Below, one piece after another: positions 20,771-33,962 of a stretch of DNA of 64,000 nucleotides. The translations under genes were made by a program, and so were the position numbers. The first letter of the stretch is position 1, and every line of letters starts with the position of its first letter. Source of the stretch: Antedon mediterranea (taxonomy: Eukaryota; Echinodermata; Crinoidea; Comatulida; Antedonidae); contig NC_092670.1 of the NCBI RefSeq assembly GCF_964355755.1, positions 27,455,795 through 27,519,794 on the forward strand, written 5' to 3'. Below the pieces are notes generated by a model. It was given only the letters and a program-made list of their open reading frames with translations. It searched no databases and was not told the origin of the DNA.

Positions 20771-23249
20771 TTTGTGGAACCAAGTTTTTTCGAAAATCAC
20801 AAAAGGGTCTATAATGTCTCAAAAAGCGATTTGAAGCTATTCTGTACACTTTGATGTTTTTATGTTAACAAGTTTTTTCGAAAATCACAAAATGGTCTAA
20901 AACGTCTCCAAATGCGATTTGAAGCTATTCTGTACACTTTGCTGTTTAGTGTGAATAATTTTTGTCAAAATGCTCAAAATGGTCAAAAACGTTTGTAAAT
21001 ACTATATTAAGCTATTTTGTGCTCTTTGATGTTTTTGTGTGAAAAGTTTTATCGAAATGCTTAAAACGGTTTCTAATGTGATTGTAAGCACTTTGATGTT
21101 TTTATGTTAACAACTTTTTTAGAAAATCACAAAATGGTCTAAAACGTCTCCAAATGCGATTTGAAGCAATTATAAGCACTTTGGTGTTTTTATGGTAACG
21201 AGTTATTTCGAAAATCACAAAATGGTCTAAAACGTCTCCAAATGCGATTTTAAGATATTCTAAGCACTTTGGTGTTTTTATGTTAACAAGTTTTTTCGAA
21301 AATCACAAAATGGTCTAAAACGTCCCCAAATGCGATTTGAAGCTATTTTAAGCACTTTTGTGTTTTTGTGTAACCAAGTTTTTTCGAAAATCACAAAATG
21401 GTCTAAAACGTCTCCAAATTCGATTTGAAGCTATTCTGTACACTTTGCTGTTTTGTGTGAATAATTTTTGTCGAAATGCTCAAAATTGTCAAAAACGTTT
21501 TAAATACGATATTAAGCTATTTTGTGCTCTTTGATGTTTTTGTGTGAAAAGTTTTATCGAAATGCTCAAAATGGTCTAAAACGGTTTCTAATGTGATTTT
21601 AAGCACTTTGGTGTTTTTATGTTAACAAGTTTTTTCGAAAATCACAAAATGGTCTAAAACGTCTCCAAATGTGATTTGAAGCTATTCTAAACACTTTGGT
21701 GTTTTTATGTTAACAAGTTTTTTCGAAAATCACAAATTGGTCTAAAACGTCTCCAAATACGATTTGAAGCTATTTTAAGCACTTTGGTGTTTTTGTGTAA
21801 CCAATTTTTTTCGAAAATCACAAAAGGGTCTAAAATGTCTCAAAATGCGATTTGAAGCTATTCTAAGCAATTTGGTGTTTTTATGTTAACAAGTTTTTTC
21901 GAAAATCACAAAATGGTCTAAAACGTCTCCAAATGCGATTTGAAGCTATTCTAAGCACTTTGGTGTTTTTATGTTAACAAGTTTTTTCGAAAATCACAAA
22001 ATGGTATAAAACGTCTCCAAATGCGATTTGAAGGTATTTTAAGCACTTTGATGTTTTTATGTTAACGAGTTTTTTCGAAAATCACAAAATGGTCTAAAAC
22101 GTCTCCAAATGCGATTTGAAGCTATTCTAATCACTTTGGTGTTTTTATGTTAACAAGTTTTTTCGAAAATCACAAAATGGTCTAAAACGTCTCCAAATGC
22201 GATTTGAAGCTATTCTAAGCACTTTGGTGTTTTTATGTTAACAAGTTTTTTCGAAAATCACAAAATGGTATAAAACGTCTCCAAATGCGATTTTAAGATA
22301 TTCTAAGCACTTTTGTGTTTTTATGTTAACAAGTTTTTTCGAAAATTACAAAATGGTCTAAAATGTCTCAAAATGCGATTTGAAGCTATTCTGTACACTT
22401 TGATGTTTTTATGTTAACAAGTTTTTCGAAAGTCACAAAATGGTCTAAAACGTCTCCAAATGCGATTTGAAGCTATTTTAAGCACTTTGGTGTTTTTGTG
22501 TAACCAAGTTTTTTCGAAAATCACAAAAGGGTCTAAATGTCTCAAAATGCGATTTGAAGCTATTCTGGACACTTTGATGTTTTTATGTTAACAAGTTTTT
22601 TCGAAAGTCACAAAATGGTCTAAGACGTATCCAAATGCGATTTGAAGCAATTCTAAGCACTTTGGTGTTTTTATGTTAACAAGTTTTTTCGAAAATCACA
22701 AAATGGTCTAAAACGTCTCCAAATGCGATTTGAAGCTATTTTAAGCACTTTGGTGTTTTTATGTTAACAAGTTTTTTCGAAAATCACAAAATGGTCTAAA
22801 ACGTCTCCAAATGCGATTTGAAGCTATTCTGTACACTTTGATGTTTTTATGTTAACAAGTTTTTTCGAAAGTCACAAAATGGTCTAAAACGTCTCCAAAT
22901 GCGATTTGAAGCTATTCTAAGCACTTTGGTGTTTTTATGGTAATTTATTTCGAAAATCACAAAATTGTCTAAAACATCTCCAAATGCGATTTTAAGCTAT
23001 TCTAAGCACTTTGGTGTTTTTATGTTAACAAGTTTTTTCGAAAATCACAAAAATAGTCTAAAACGTCTCCAAATGCGATTTGAAGCTATTCTAAGCACTT
23101 TGGTGTTTTTTATGTTAACAAGTTTTTTCGAAAATCACAAAATGGTGTAAAACGTCTCCAAATGCGATTTGAAGCTATTGTAAGCACTTTGGTGTTTTTA
23201 TGTTAACAAGTTTTTTCGAAAATCACAAAATGGTGTAAAACGTCTCCAA
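20771..23249 (+). repeat. Mixed satellite monomers incl. GTGGAACC cassette
   Basis: Begins with GTGGAACCAAG (20,774), GTCTATAATG and CTGTTTAGTG, then a B at 20,954 whose C partner is shortened (CGAAATGCTTAAAACGG near 21,055, lacking about 10 bp). A second B starts at 21,460. The part 22,293-22,833 repeats 15,285-15,825. TATGGTAATTTATTTCG near 22,940 is a variant also seen at 11.4, 13.4, 23.8, 24.9, 29.0, 34.3 and 43.4 kb. No gene. Confidence 0.87.
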
Positions 23250-24369
23250 ATGCGATTTTAAGCTATTCTAAGCAATTTGGTGTTTTTATGTTAACAAGTT
23301 TTTTCGAAAATCACAAAATGGTCTAAAACGTCTCCAAATGCGATTTGAAGCTATTCTGTACACTTTACTGTTTTTTGTGAATAATTTTTGTCGAAATGCT
23401 CAAAATGGTCAAAAACGTTTTCAAATACGATATTAAGCTATTTTGTGCTCTTTGATGTTTTTGTGTGAAAAGTTTTATCGAAATGCTTAAAATGTTCTAA
23501 AACGGTTTCTAATGTGATTTTAAGCACTTTGATGTTTTTATGTTAACGAATTTTTTCGAAAATCACAAAATGGTCTAAAATGTCTCCAAATGCGATTTCA
23601 AGCTATTCTGAGCACTTTGGTGTTTTATGTTAACTAGTTTTTTCGAAAATCACAAAATGGTCTAAAACGTCTCCAAATGCGATTTGAAGCTATTCTAAGC
23701 AATTTGGTGTTTTTATGTTAACAAGTTTTTTCGAAAATCACAAAATGGTCTAAAACGTCTCCAAATGCGATTTGAAGCTATTCTAAGCACTTTGGTGTTT
23801 TTATGGTAATTTATTTCGAAAATCACAAAATTGTCTAAAACATCTCCAAATGCGATTTTAAGCTATTCTAAGCACTTTGGTGTTTTTATGTTAACAAGTT
23901 TTTTCGAAAATCACAAAATGGTCTAAAATGTTTCCAAATGCGATTTGAAGCTTTTCTAAGCACTTTGGTGTTTTTATGTTTACAAGTTTTTTCGAAAATC
24001 ACAAAATGGTCTAAAACGTCTCCAAATGCGATTTGAAGCTATTCTAAGCACTTTGGTGTTTTTATGTTAACAACTTTTTTAGAAAAAATCACAAAATGGT
24101 CTAAAACGGTTTCTAATGTGATTTTAAGCACTTTGATGTTTTTATGTTAACATTTTTTTTAGAAAATCACAAAATGGTCTAAAACGTCTCCAAATGCGAT
24201 TTGAAGCAATTCTAAGCACTTTGGTGTTTTTATGGTAACGAGTTTTTTTGAATATCACAAAATGGTCTAAAATGTCTCCAAATGCGATTTGAAGCTTTTC
24301 TAAGCACTTTGGTGTTTTTATGTTTACAAGTTTTTTCGAAAATCACAAAATGGTCTAAAACGGCTCCAA
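23250..24369 (+). repeat. 1,120-bp tandem duplication, copy 1
   Basis: Carries ACTGTTTTTTGTG, B at 23,380 with CGTTTTCAAATACG, C with ATGCTTAAAATGTTC, GATTTCAAGCTATTCTGAG, TGTTTTATGTTAACTAG and an AGAAAAAATCAC insertion at 24,081. The same order recurs at 24,370, about 33,800 and about 42,850. Confidence 0.92.
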
Positions 24370-25487
24370 ATGCGATTTTAAGCTATTCTAAGCAATTTGG
24401 TGTTTTTATGTTAACAAGTTTTTTCGAAAATCACAAAATGGTCTAAAACGTCTCCAAATGCGATTTGAAGCTATTCTGTACACTTTACTGTTTTTTGTGA
24501 ATAATTTTTGTCGAAATGCTCAAAATGGTCAAAAACGTTTTCAAATACGATATTAAGCTATTTTGTGCTCTTTGATGTTTTTGTGTGAAAAGTTTTATCG
24601 AAATGCTTAAAATGTTCTAAAACGGTTTCTAATGTGATTTTAAGCACTTTGATGTTTTTATGTTAACGAATTTTTTCGAAAATCACAAAATGGTCTAAAA
24701 TGTCTCCAAATGCGATTTCAAGCTATTCTGAGCACTTTGGTGTTTTATGTTAACTAGTTTTTTCGAAAATCACAAAATGGTCTAAAACGTCTCCAAATGC
24801 GATTTGAAGCTATTCTAAGCAATTTGGTGTTTTTATGTTAACAAGTTTTTTCGAAAATCACAAAATGGTCTAAAACGTCTCCAAATGCGATTTGAAGCTA
24901 TTCTAAGCACTTTGGTGTTTTTATGGTAATTTATTTCGAAAATCACAAAATTGTCTAAAACATCTCCAAATGCGATTTTAAGCTATTCTAAGCACTTTGG
25001 TGTTTTTATGTTAACAAGTTTTTTCGAAAATCACAAAATGGTCTAAAATGTCTCCAAATGCGATTTGAAGCTTTTCTAAGCACTTTGGTGTTTTTATGTT
25101 TACAAGTTTTTTCGAAAATCACAAAATGGTCTAAAACGTCTCCAAATGCGATTTGAAGCTATTCTAAGCACTTTGGTGTTTTTATGTTAACAACTTTTTT
25201 AGAAAATCACAAAATGGTCTAAAACGGTTTCTAATGTGATTTTAAGCACTTTGATGTTTTTATGTTAACAACTTTTTTAGAAAATCACAAAATGGTCTAA
25301 AACGTCTCCAAATGCGATTTGAAGCAATTCTAAGCACTTTGGTGTTTTTATGGTAACGAGTTTTTTTGAATATCACAAAATGGTCTAAAATGTCTCCAAA
25401 TGCGATTTGAAGCTTTTCTAAGCACTTTGGTGTTTTTATGTTTACAAGTTTTTTCGAAAATCACAAAATGGTCTAAAACGGCTCCAA
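24370..25487 (+). repeat. 1,120-bp tandem duplication, copy 2
   Basis: Offset of 1,120 bp from copy 1 (CACTTTACTG at 23,361 and 24,481). It lacks the two extra A in AGAAAAAATCAC, while the copies near 34 and 43 kb keep them, so those derive from the copy-1 version. Confidence 0.92.
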
Positions 25488-25764
25488 ATGCGATTTGACG
25501 CTATTTTAAGCACTTTGGTGTTTTTGTGTAACCAAGTTTTTTCGAAAATCACAAAAGGGTCTAAAATGTCTCAAAATGCGATTTGAAGCTATTCTGTACA
25601 CTTTGATGTTTTTATGTTAACAAGTTTTTCGAAAGTCACAAAATGGTCTAAAACGTCTCCAAATGCGATTTGAAGCTATTCTAAGCACTTTGGTGTTTTT
25701 ATGTTAACAAGTTTTTTCGAAAATCACAAAATGCTCTAAAACGTCTCCAAATGCGATTTGAAAC
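25160..25764 (+). repeat. 605-bp tandem duplication, copy 1
   Basis: Shares GATTTGACGCTATTTTAAG (25,497 and 26,102) and AAAATGCTCTAAAACG (25,731 and 26,336) with the next copy, both 605 bp apart. It overlaps the end of the 1,120-bp duplication, so the two events are nested. Confidence 0.92.
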
Positions 25765-26369
25765 TATTCTAAGCACTTTGGTGTTTTTATGTTAACAACT
25801 TTTTTAGAAAATCACAAAATGGTCTAAAACGGTTTCTAATGTGATTTTAAGCACTTTGATGTTTTTATGTTAACAACTTTTTTAGAAAATCACAAAATGG
25901 TCTAAAACGTCTCCAAATGCGATTTGAAGCAATTCTAAGCACTTTGGTGTTTTTATGGTAACGAGTTTTTTTGAATATCACAAAATGGTCTAAAATGTCT
26001 CCAAATGCGATTTGAAGCTTTTCTAAGCACTTTGGTGTTTTTATGTTTACAAGTTTTTTCGAAAATCACAAAATGGTCTAAAACGGCTCCAAATGCGATT
26101 TGACGCTATTTTAAGCACTTTGGTGTTTTTGTGTAACCAAGTTTTTTCGAAAATCACAAAAGGGTCTAAAATGTCTCAAAATGCGATTTGAAGCTATTCT
26201 GTACACTTTGATGTTTTTATGTTAACAAGTTTTTCGAAAGTCACAAAATGGTCTAAAACGTCTCCAAATGCGATTTGAAGCTATTCTAAGCACTTTGGTG
26301 TTTTTATGTTAACAAGTTTTTTCGAAAATCACAAAATGCTCTAAAACGTCTCCAAATGCGATTTGAAGC
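25765..26369 (+). repeat. 605-bp tandem duplication, copy 2
   Basis: Head-to-tail copy of 25,160-25,764; seven monomers with no B-C pair. It runs directly into the copy of the 8.1-9.1 kb block. Confidence 0.92.
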
Positions 26370-27280
26370 TATTCTGTACACTTTACTGTTTTTTGTGAAT
26401 AATTTTTGTCGAAATGCTCAAAATGGTCAAAAACGTTTTTAAATACGATATTAAGCTATTTTGTGCTCTTTGATGTTTTTGTGTGAAAAGTTTTATCGAA
26501 ATGCTCAAAATGTTCTAAAACGGTTTCTAATGTGATTTTAAGCACTTTGATGTTTTTATGTTAACGATTTTTTTCGAAAATCACAAAATGGTCTAAAATG
26601 TCTCCAAATGCGATTTCAAGCTATTCTTAGCACTTTGGTGTTTTTATGTAACAAGTTTTTTCGAAAATCACAAAATGGTCTAAAACGTCTCCAAATGCGA
26701 TTTTAAGCTCTTCTAAGCAATTTGGTGTTTTTATGTTAACAAGTTTTTTCGAAAATCACAAAATGGTCTAAAACGTCTCCAAATGCGATTTGAAGCTTTT
26801 CTAAGCTTACTTTGGTGTTTTTATGTTTAGGAGTTTTTCCGAAAATCACAAAATGGTCTAAAACGTTTCCAAATGCGATTTCAAGCTATTCTTAGCACTT
26901 TGGTGTTTTTATGTTAACAACTTTTTTAGAAAATCACAAAATGGTCTAAAACGGTTTCTAATGTGATTTTAAGCACTTTGATGTTTTTATGTTAACAACT
27001 TCTTTAGAAAATCACAAAATGGTCTAAAACGTCTCCAAATGCGATTTGAAGCAATTCTAAGCACTTTGGTGTTTTTATGGTAACGAGTTTTTTTGAATAT
27101 CACAAAATGGTCTAAAATGTCTCCAAATGCGATTTGAAGCTTTTCTAAGCACTTTGGTGTTTTTATGTTTACAAGTTTTTTTCAAAAATCACAAAATGGT
27201 CTAAAACGGCTCCAAATGCGATTTGAAGCTATTCTAAGCACTTTGGTGTTTTTATGTTAACAAGTTTTTTCGAAAATCAC
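26300..27280 (+). repeat. Distant copy of the 8.14-9.12 kb block
   Basis: CTTTACTGTT at 8222 and 26,381, TCTAAGCTTA at 8642 and 26,800, and AACTTCTTTAG near 8837 and 26,996 are all about 18,159 bp apart (one indel). It thus matches the first of the two tandem copies, including CTTCTTTAG, which the second copy lacks. Confidence 0.9.
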
Positions 27281-27309
27281 AAAATGGTCTAAAACGTCTC
27301 CAAATGCGA

Positions 27310-28955
27310 TTTGAAGCTATTCTAAGCAATTTGGTGTTTTTATGTTAACAAGTTTTTTCGAAAATCACAAAATGGTCTAAAACGTCTCCAAATGCGATTT
27401 GAAGCTATTCTAAGCACTTTGGTGTTTTTATGTTAACAACTTTTTTAGAAAATCACAAAATGGTCTAAAACGGTTTCTAATGTGATTTTAAGCACTTTGA
27501 TGTTTTTATGTTAACAACTTTTTTAGAAAATCACAAAATGGTCTAAAACGTCTCCAAATGCGATTTGAAGCAATTCTAAGCACTTTGGTGTTTTTATGGT
27601 AACGAGTTTTTTTGAATATCACAAAATGGTCTAAAATGTCTCCAAATGCGATTTGAAGCTTTTCTAAGCACTTTGGTGTTTTTATGTTTACAAGTTTTTT
27701 CGAAAATCACAAAATGGTCTAAAACGGCTCCAAATGCGATTTGAAGCTATTTTAAGCACTTTGCTGTTTTGTGTGAATAATTTTTGTCAAAATGCTCAAA
27801 ATGGTCAAAAACGTTTTTAAATACTATATTAAGCTATTTTGTGCTCTTTGATGTTTTTGTGTGAAAAGTTTTATCGAAATGCTCAAAATGGTCTAAAACG
27901 GTTTCTAATGTGATTTTAAGCACTTTGATGTTTTTATGTTAACAACTTTTTTAGAAAATTACAAAATGGTGTAAAACGTCTCCAAATGCGATTTGAAGCT
28001 ATTCTAAGCAATTTGGTGTTTTTATGTTAACAAGTTTTTTCGAAAATCACAAAATGGTCTAAAACGTCTCCAAATGCGATCTGAAGCTATTCTAAGCACT
28101 TTTGTGTTTTTATGTTAACAAGTTTTTTCGAAAATCACAAAATGGTCTAAAATGTCTCCAAATGCGATTTGAAGCTTTTCTAAGCACTTTGGTGTTTTTA
28201 TGTTTACAAGTTTTTTTCGAAAATCACAAAATGGTCTAAAACGTCTCCAAATGCGATTTGAAGCTATTCTGTACACTTTGCTGTTTTGTGTGAATAATTT
28301 TTGTCAAAATGCTCAAAATGGTCAAAAACGTTTTTAATTACTATATTAAGCTATTTTGTGTTCTTTGATGTTTTTGTGTGAAAAGTTTTTTCGAAATGCT
28401 CAAAATGGTCTAAAACGGTTTCTAATGTGATTTTAAGCACTTTGATGTTTTTATGTTAACAACTTTTTTAGAAAATTACAAAATGGTCTAAAACGTCTCC
28501 AAATGCGATTTGAAGCAATTCTAAGCACTTTGGTGTTTTTTATGTTAACAGGTTTTTTCGAAAATCACAAAATGGTCTAAAATGTCTCCAAAATGCGATT
28601 TGAAGCTATTCTAAGCACTTTGGTGTTTGTATGTTAACAAGTTTTTTCGAAAATCACAAAATGGTATAAAACGTCTCCAAATGCGATTTTAAGGTATTTT
28701 AAGCACTTTGATGTTTTTATGTTAACGAGTTTTTTCGAAAATTACAAAATGGTCTAAAACGTCTCCAAATGCGATTTGAAGCTATTTTAAGCACTTTGGT
28801 GTTTTTGTGTAACCAAGTTTTTTCGAAAATCACAAAAGGGTCTAAAATGTCTCAAAATGCGATTTGAAGCTATTCTTAGCACTTTGATGTTTTTATGTTA
28901 ACAAGTTTTTTCGAAAGTCACAAAATGGTCTAAAACGTCTCCAAATGCGATTTGA
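27310..28955 (+). repeat. 1.65-kb block, copy 2
   Basis: Second copy of 18,480-20,130, with B at 27,776 and 28,293 and GCGATCTGAAG at 28,076. It lacks the 6-bp micro-duplication and reads CGAAAGTCAC where copy 1 reads CTATAGTCAC. Confidence 0.9.
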
Positions 28956-31900
28956 AGCTATTCTAAGCACTTTGGTGTTTTTATGGTAATTTATTTCGAA
29001 AATCACAAAATGGTCTAAAACATCTCCAAATGCGATTTTAAGCTATTCTAAGCACTTTGGTGTTTTTATGTTAACAAGTTTTTTCGAAAATCACAAAAAT
29101 AGTCTAAAACGTCTCCAAATGCGATTTGAAGCTATTCTAAGCACTTTGGTGTTTTTATGTTAACAAGTTTTTTCGAAAATCACAAAATGGTGTAAAACGT
29201 CTCCAAATGCGATTTGAAGCTATTGTAAGCACTTTTGTGTTTTTATGTTAACAAGTTTTTTCGAAAATCACAAAATGGTGTAAAACGTCTCCAAATGCGA
29301 TTTTAAGCTATTCTAAGCAATTTGGTGTTTTTATGTTAACAAGTTTTTTCGAAAATCACAAAATGGTCTAAAACGTCTCCAAATGCGATTTGAAGCTATT
29401 CTGTACACTTTACTGTTTTTTGTGAATAATTTTTGTCGAAATGCTCAAAATGGTCAAAAACGTTTTTAAATACGATATTAAGCTATTTTGTGCTCTTTGA
29501 TGTTTTTGTGTGAAAAGTTTTATCGAAATGCTCAAAATGGTCTAAAACGGTTTCTAATGTGATTTTAAGCACTTTGATGTTTTTATGTTAACAATTTTTT
29601 TAGAAAATCACAAAATGGTCTAAAACGTCTCCAAATGCGATTTGAAGCAATTATAAGCACTTTGGTGTTTTTATGGTAACGAGTTATTTCGAAAATCACA
29701 AAATGGTCTAAAACGTCTCCAAATGCGATTTTAAGATATTCTAAGCACTTTGGTGTTTTTATGTTAACAAGTTTTTTCGAAAATCACAAAATGGTCTAAA
29801 ACGTCTCCAAATGCGATTTGAAGCTATTTTAAGCACTTTGGTGTTTTTGTGTAACCAAGTTTTTTCGATAATCACAAAAGGGTCTAAAATGTCTCAAAAT
29901 GCGATTTGAAGCTATTCTGTACACTTTGATGTTTTTATGTTAACAAGTTTTTTCGAAAGTCACAAAATGGTCTAAAACGTCTCCAAATGCGATTTGAAGC
30001 TATTCTAAGCACTTTGGTGTTTTTATGTTAACAAGTTTTTTCGAAAATCACAAAATGGTATAAAACGTCTCCAAATGCGATTTTAAGCTATTCTAAGCAA
30101 TTTGGTGTTTTTATGTTAACAAGTTTTTTCAAAAATCACAAAATGGTCTAAAACGTCTCCAAATGCGATTTGAAGCTATTCTGTACACTTTGCTGTTTTT
30201 TGTGAATAATTTTTGTCGAAATGCTCAAAATGGTCAAAAACGTTTTTAAATACGATATTAAGCTATTTTGTGCTCTTTGATGTTTTTGTGTGAAAAGTTT
30301 TATCGAAATGCTTAAAATGTTCTAAAACGGTTTCTAATGTGATTTTAAGCACTTTGATGTTTTTATGTTAACGAATTTTGTCGAAAATCACAAAATGGTC
30401 TAAAATGTCTCCAAATGCGATTTCAAGCTATTCTTAGCAATTTGGTGTTTTTATGTTAACAAGTTTTTTCGAAAATCACAAAATGGTATAAAACGTCTCC
30501 AAATGCGATTTTAAGCTATTCTAAGCACTTTTGTGTTTTTATGTTAACAAGTTTTTTCGAAAATCACAAAATGGTCTAAAATGTCTCAAAATGCGATTTG
30601 AAGCTATTCTGTACACTTTGATGTTTTTATGTTAACAAGTTTTTTCGAAAATCACAAAATGGTCTAAAACGTCTCCAAATGCGATTTGAAGCTATTCTAA
30701 GCAATTTGGTGTTTTTATGTTAACAAGTTTTTTCGAAAATCACAAAATGGTCTAAAACGTCTCCAAATGCGATTTGAAGCTATTCTAAGCACTTTGGTGT
30801 TTTTATGTTAACAACTTTTTTAGAAAATCACAAAATGGTCTAAAACGGTTTCTAATGTTATTTTAAGCACTTTGATGTTTTTATGTTAACAACTTTTTTA
30901 GAAAATCACAAAATGGTCTAAAACGTCTCCAAATGCGATTTGAAGCAATTCTAAGCACTTTGGTGTTTTTATGGTAACAAGTTTTTTTGAATATCACAAA
31001 ATGGTCTAAAATGTCTCCAAATGCGATTTGAAGCTTTTCTAAGCACTTTGGTGTTTTTATGTTTACAAGTTTTTTCGAAAATCACAAAATGGTCTAAAAC
31101 GTCTCCAAATGCGATTTGAAGCTATTTTAAGGACTTTGGTGTTTTTGTGTAACCAAGTTTTTTCGAAAATCACAAAAGGGTCTAAAATGTCTCCAAATGC
31201 GATTTGAAGCTATTCTGTACACTTTGATGTTTTTATGTTAACAAGTTTTTCGAAAGTCACAAAATGGTCTAAAACGTCTCCAAATGCGATTTGAAGCTAT
31301 TCTAAGCACTTTGGTGTTTTTATGTTAACAAGTTTTTTCGAAAATCACAAAAGGGTCTAAAATGTCTCCAAATGCGATTTGAAGCTATTCTAAGCACTTT
31401 GGTGTTTTTATGTTAACAAGTTTTTTCGAAAATCACAAAAGGGTCTAAAATGTCTCCAAATGCGATTTGAAGCTATTCTGTACACTTTGATGTTTTTATG
31501 TTAACAAGTTTTTCGAAAGTCACAAAATGGTCTAAAACGTCTCCAAATGCGATTTGAAGCTATTCTAAGCACTTTGGTGTTTTTATGTTAACAAGTTTTT
31601 TCGAAAATCACAAAAGGGTCTAAAACGTCTCCAAATGCGATTTGAAGCTATTTTAAGCACTTTGGTGTTTTTGTGGAACCAAGTTTTTTCGAAAATCACA
31701 AAAGGGTCTATAATGTCTCAAAAAGCGATTTGAAGCTATTCTGTACACTTTGATGTTTTTATGTTAACAAGTTTTTTCGAAAATCACAAAATGGTCTAAA
31801 ACGTCTCCAAATGCGATTTGAAGCTATTCTGTACACTTTGTTGTTTAGTGTGAATAATTTTTGTCAAAATGCTCAAAATGGTCAAAAACGTTTTTAAATA

Positions 31901-33700
31901 CTATATTAAGCTATTTTGTGCTCTTTGATGTTTTTGTTTGAAAAGTTTTATCGAAATGCTCAAAATGGTCTAAAACGGTTTCTAATGTGATTTTAAGCAC
32001 TTTGATGTTTTTATGTTAACAACTTTTTTAGAAAATCACAAAATGGTCTAAAACGTCTCCAAATGCGATTTGAAGCAATTCTAAGCACTTTGGTGTTTTT
32101 ATGGTAACGAGTTTTTTTGAATATCACAAAATGGTCTAAAATGTCTCCAAATGCGATTTGAAGCTTTTCTAAGCACTTTGGTGTTTTTATGTTTACAAGT
32201 TTTTTCGAAAATCACAAAATGGTCTAAAACGTCTCCAAATGCGATTTTAAGCTATTCTAAGCAATTTGGTGTTTTTTTATGTTAACAAGTTTTTTCGAAA
32301 ATCACAAAATGGTCTAAAACGTCTCCAAATGCGATTTGAAGCTATTCTGTACACTTTGCTGTTTTGTGTGAATAATTTTTGTCGAAATGCTCAAAATGGT
32401 CAAAAACGTTTTTAAATACGATATTAAGCTATTTTGTGCGCTTTGATGTTTTTGTGTGAAAAGTTTTATCGAAATGCTCAAAATGGTCTAAAACGGTTTC
32501 TAATGTGATTTTAAGCACTTTGATGTTTTTATGTTAACGAGTTTTTTCGAAAATCACAAAATGGTCTAAAATGTCTCCAAATGCGATTTCAAGCTATTCT
32601 TAGCACTTTGGTGTTTTTATGTTAACAAGTTTTTTCGAAAATCACAAAATAGTCTAAAATGTCTCCAAATGCGATTTGAAGCTTTTCTAAGCACTTTGGT
32701 GTTTTTATGTTTACAAGTTTTTTCGAAAATCACAAAATGGTCTAAAACGTCTCCAAATGCGATTTGAAGCTATTCTAAGCACTTTGGTGTTTTTATGTTA
32801 ACAAGTTTTTTCGAAAATCACAAAATGGTCTAAAACGTCTCCAAATGCGATTTGAAGCTATTCTAAGCACTTTGGTGTTTTTATGTTAACAAGTTTTTTC
32901 GAAAATCACAAAAGCGTCTAAAACGTCTCCAAATGCGATTTGAAGCTATTCTAAGCAATTTGGTGTTTTTGTGTAACCAAGTTTTTTCGAAAATCACAAA
33001 AGGGTCTAAAATGTCTCAAAATGCGATTTGAAGCTATTCTGTACACTTTGATGTTTTTATGTTAACAAGTTTTTTCGAAAGTCACAAAATGGTCTAAAAC
33101 GTATCCAATTGCGATTAGAAGCTATTCTAAGCACTTTTGTGTTTTTATGTTAACAAGTTTTTTCGAAAATCACAAAATGGTGTAAAACGTCTCCAAATGC
33201 GATTTGAAGCTATTCTAAGCACTTTGGTGTTTTTATGTTAACAAGTTTTTTCGAAAATCACAAAATGGTGTAAAACGTCTCCAAATGCGATTTTAAGCTA
33301 TTCTAAGCAATTTGGTGTTTTTATGTTAACAAGTTTTTTCGAAAATCACAAAAGGGTCTAAAATGTCTCAAAATGCGATTTGAAGCTATTCTGTACACTT
33401 TGATGTTTTTATGTTGACAAGTTTTTACGAAAGTCACAAAATGGTCTAAAACGTCTCCAAATGCGATTTGAAGCTATTCTAAGCACTTTGGTGTTTTTAT
33501 GTTAACAAGTTTTTTCGAAAATCACAAAATGGTGTAAAACGTCTCCAAATGCGATTTGAAGCTATTCTAAGCACTTTGGTGTTTTTATGTTAACAAGTTT
33601 TTTCGAAAATCACAAAATGGTGTAAAACGTCTCCAAATGCGATTTGAAGCTATTCTAAGCACTTTGGTGTTTTTTATGTTAACAAGTTTTTTCGAAAATC
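28956..33700 (+). repeat. Mixed satellite monomers
   Basis: B copies start at 29,425, 30,205, 31,853 and 32,371. A trimer (263 bp) is tandemly duplicated at about 31,090-31,615 (CGAAAGTCAC at 31,251 and 31,514). The GTGGAACC cassette is at 31,673 and a copy of the 9.84-10.43 kb block at 32,503-33,102. From 33,090 the sequence switches to a block like 12.07 kb (CGTATCCAATTGCGATTAG). A run of GGTGTAAAAC monomers fills 33,500-33,850. No gene. Confidence 0.87.
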
Positions 33701-33943
33701 ACAAAATGGTGTAAAACGTCTCCAAATGCGATTTGAAGCTATTGTAAGCACTTTGGTGTTTTTATGTTAACAAGTTTTTTCGAAAATCACAAAATGGTGT
33801 AAAACGTCTCCAAATGCGATTTTAAGCTATTCTAAGCAATTTGGTGTTTTTATGTTAACAAGTTTTTTCGAAAATCACAAAATGGTCTAAAACGTCTCCA
33901 AATGCGATTTGAAGCTATTCTGTACACTTTACTGTTTTTTGTG

Positions 33944-33962
33944 AATAATTTTGAAATGCTTA
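33944..33962 (+). repeat. B-C pair collapsed by a 91-bp deletion
   Basis: AATAATTTTGAAATGCTTA joins the start of B directly to the AAATGCTTA of C. The paralogous site in unit 2 (42,992 onward) retains the full B, giving a deletion of 91 bp. The joint falls where B and C share TTTT and GAAATGCT, so B and C recombined with each other. Confidence 0.88.
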
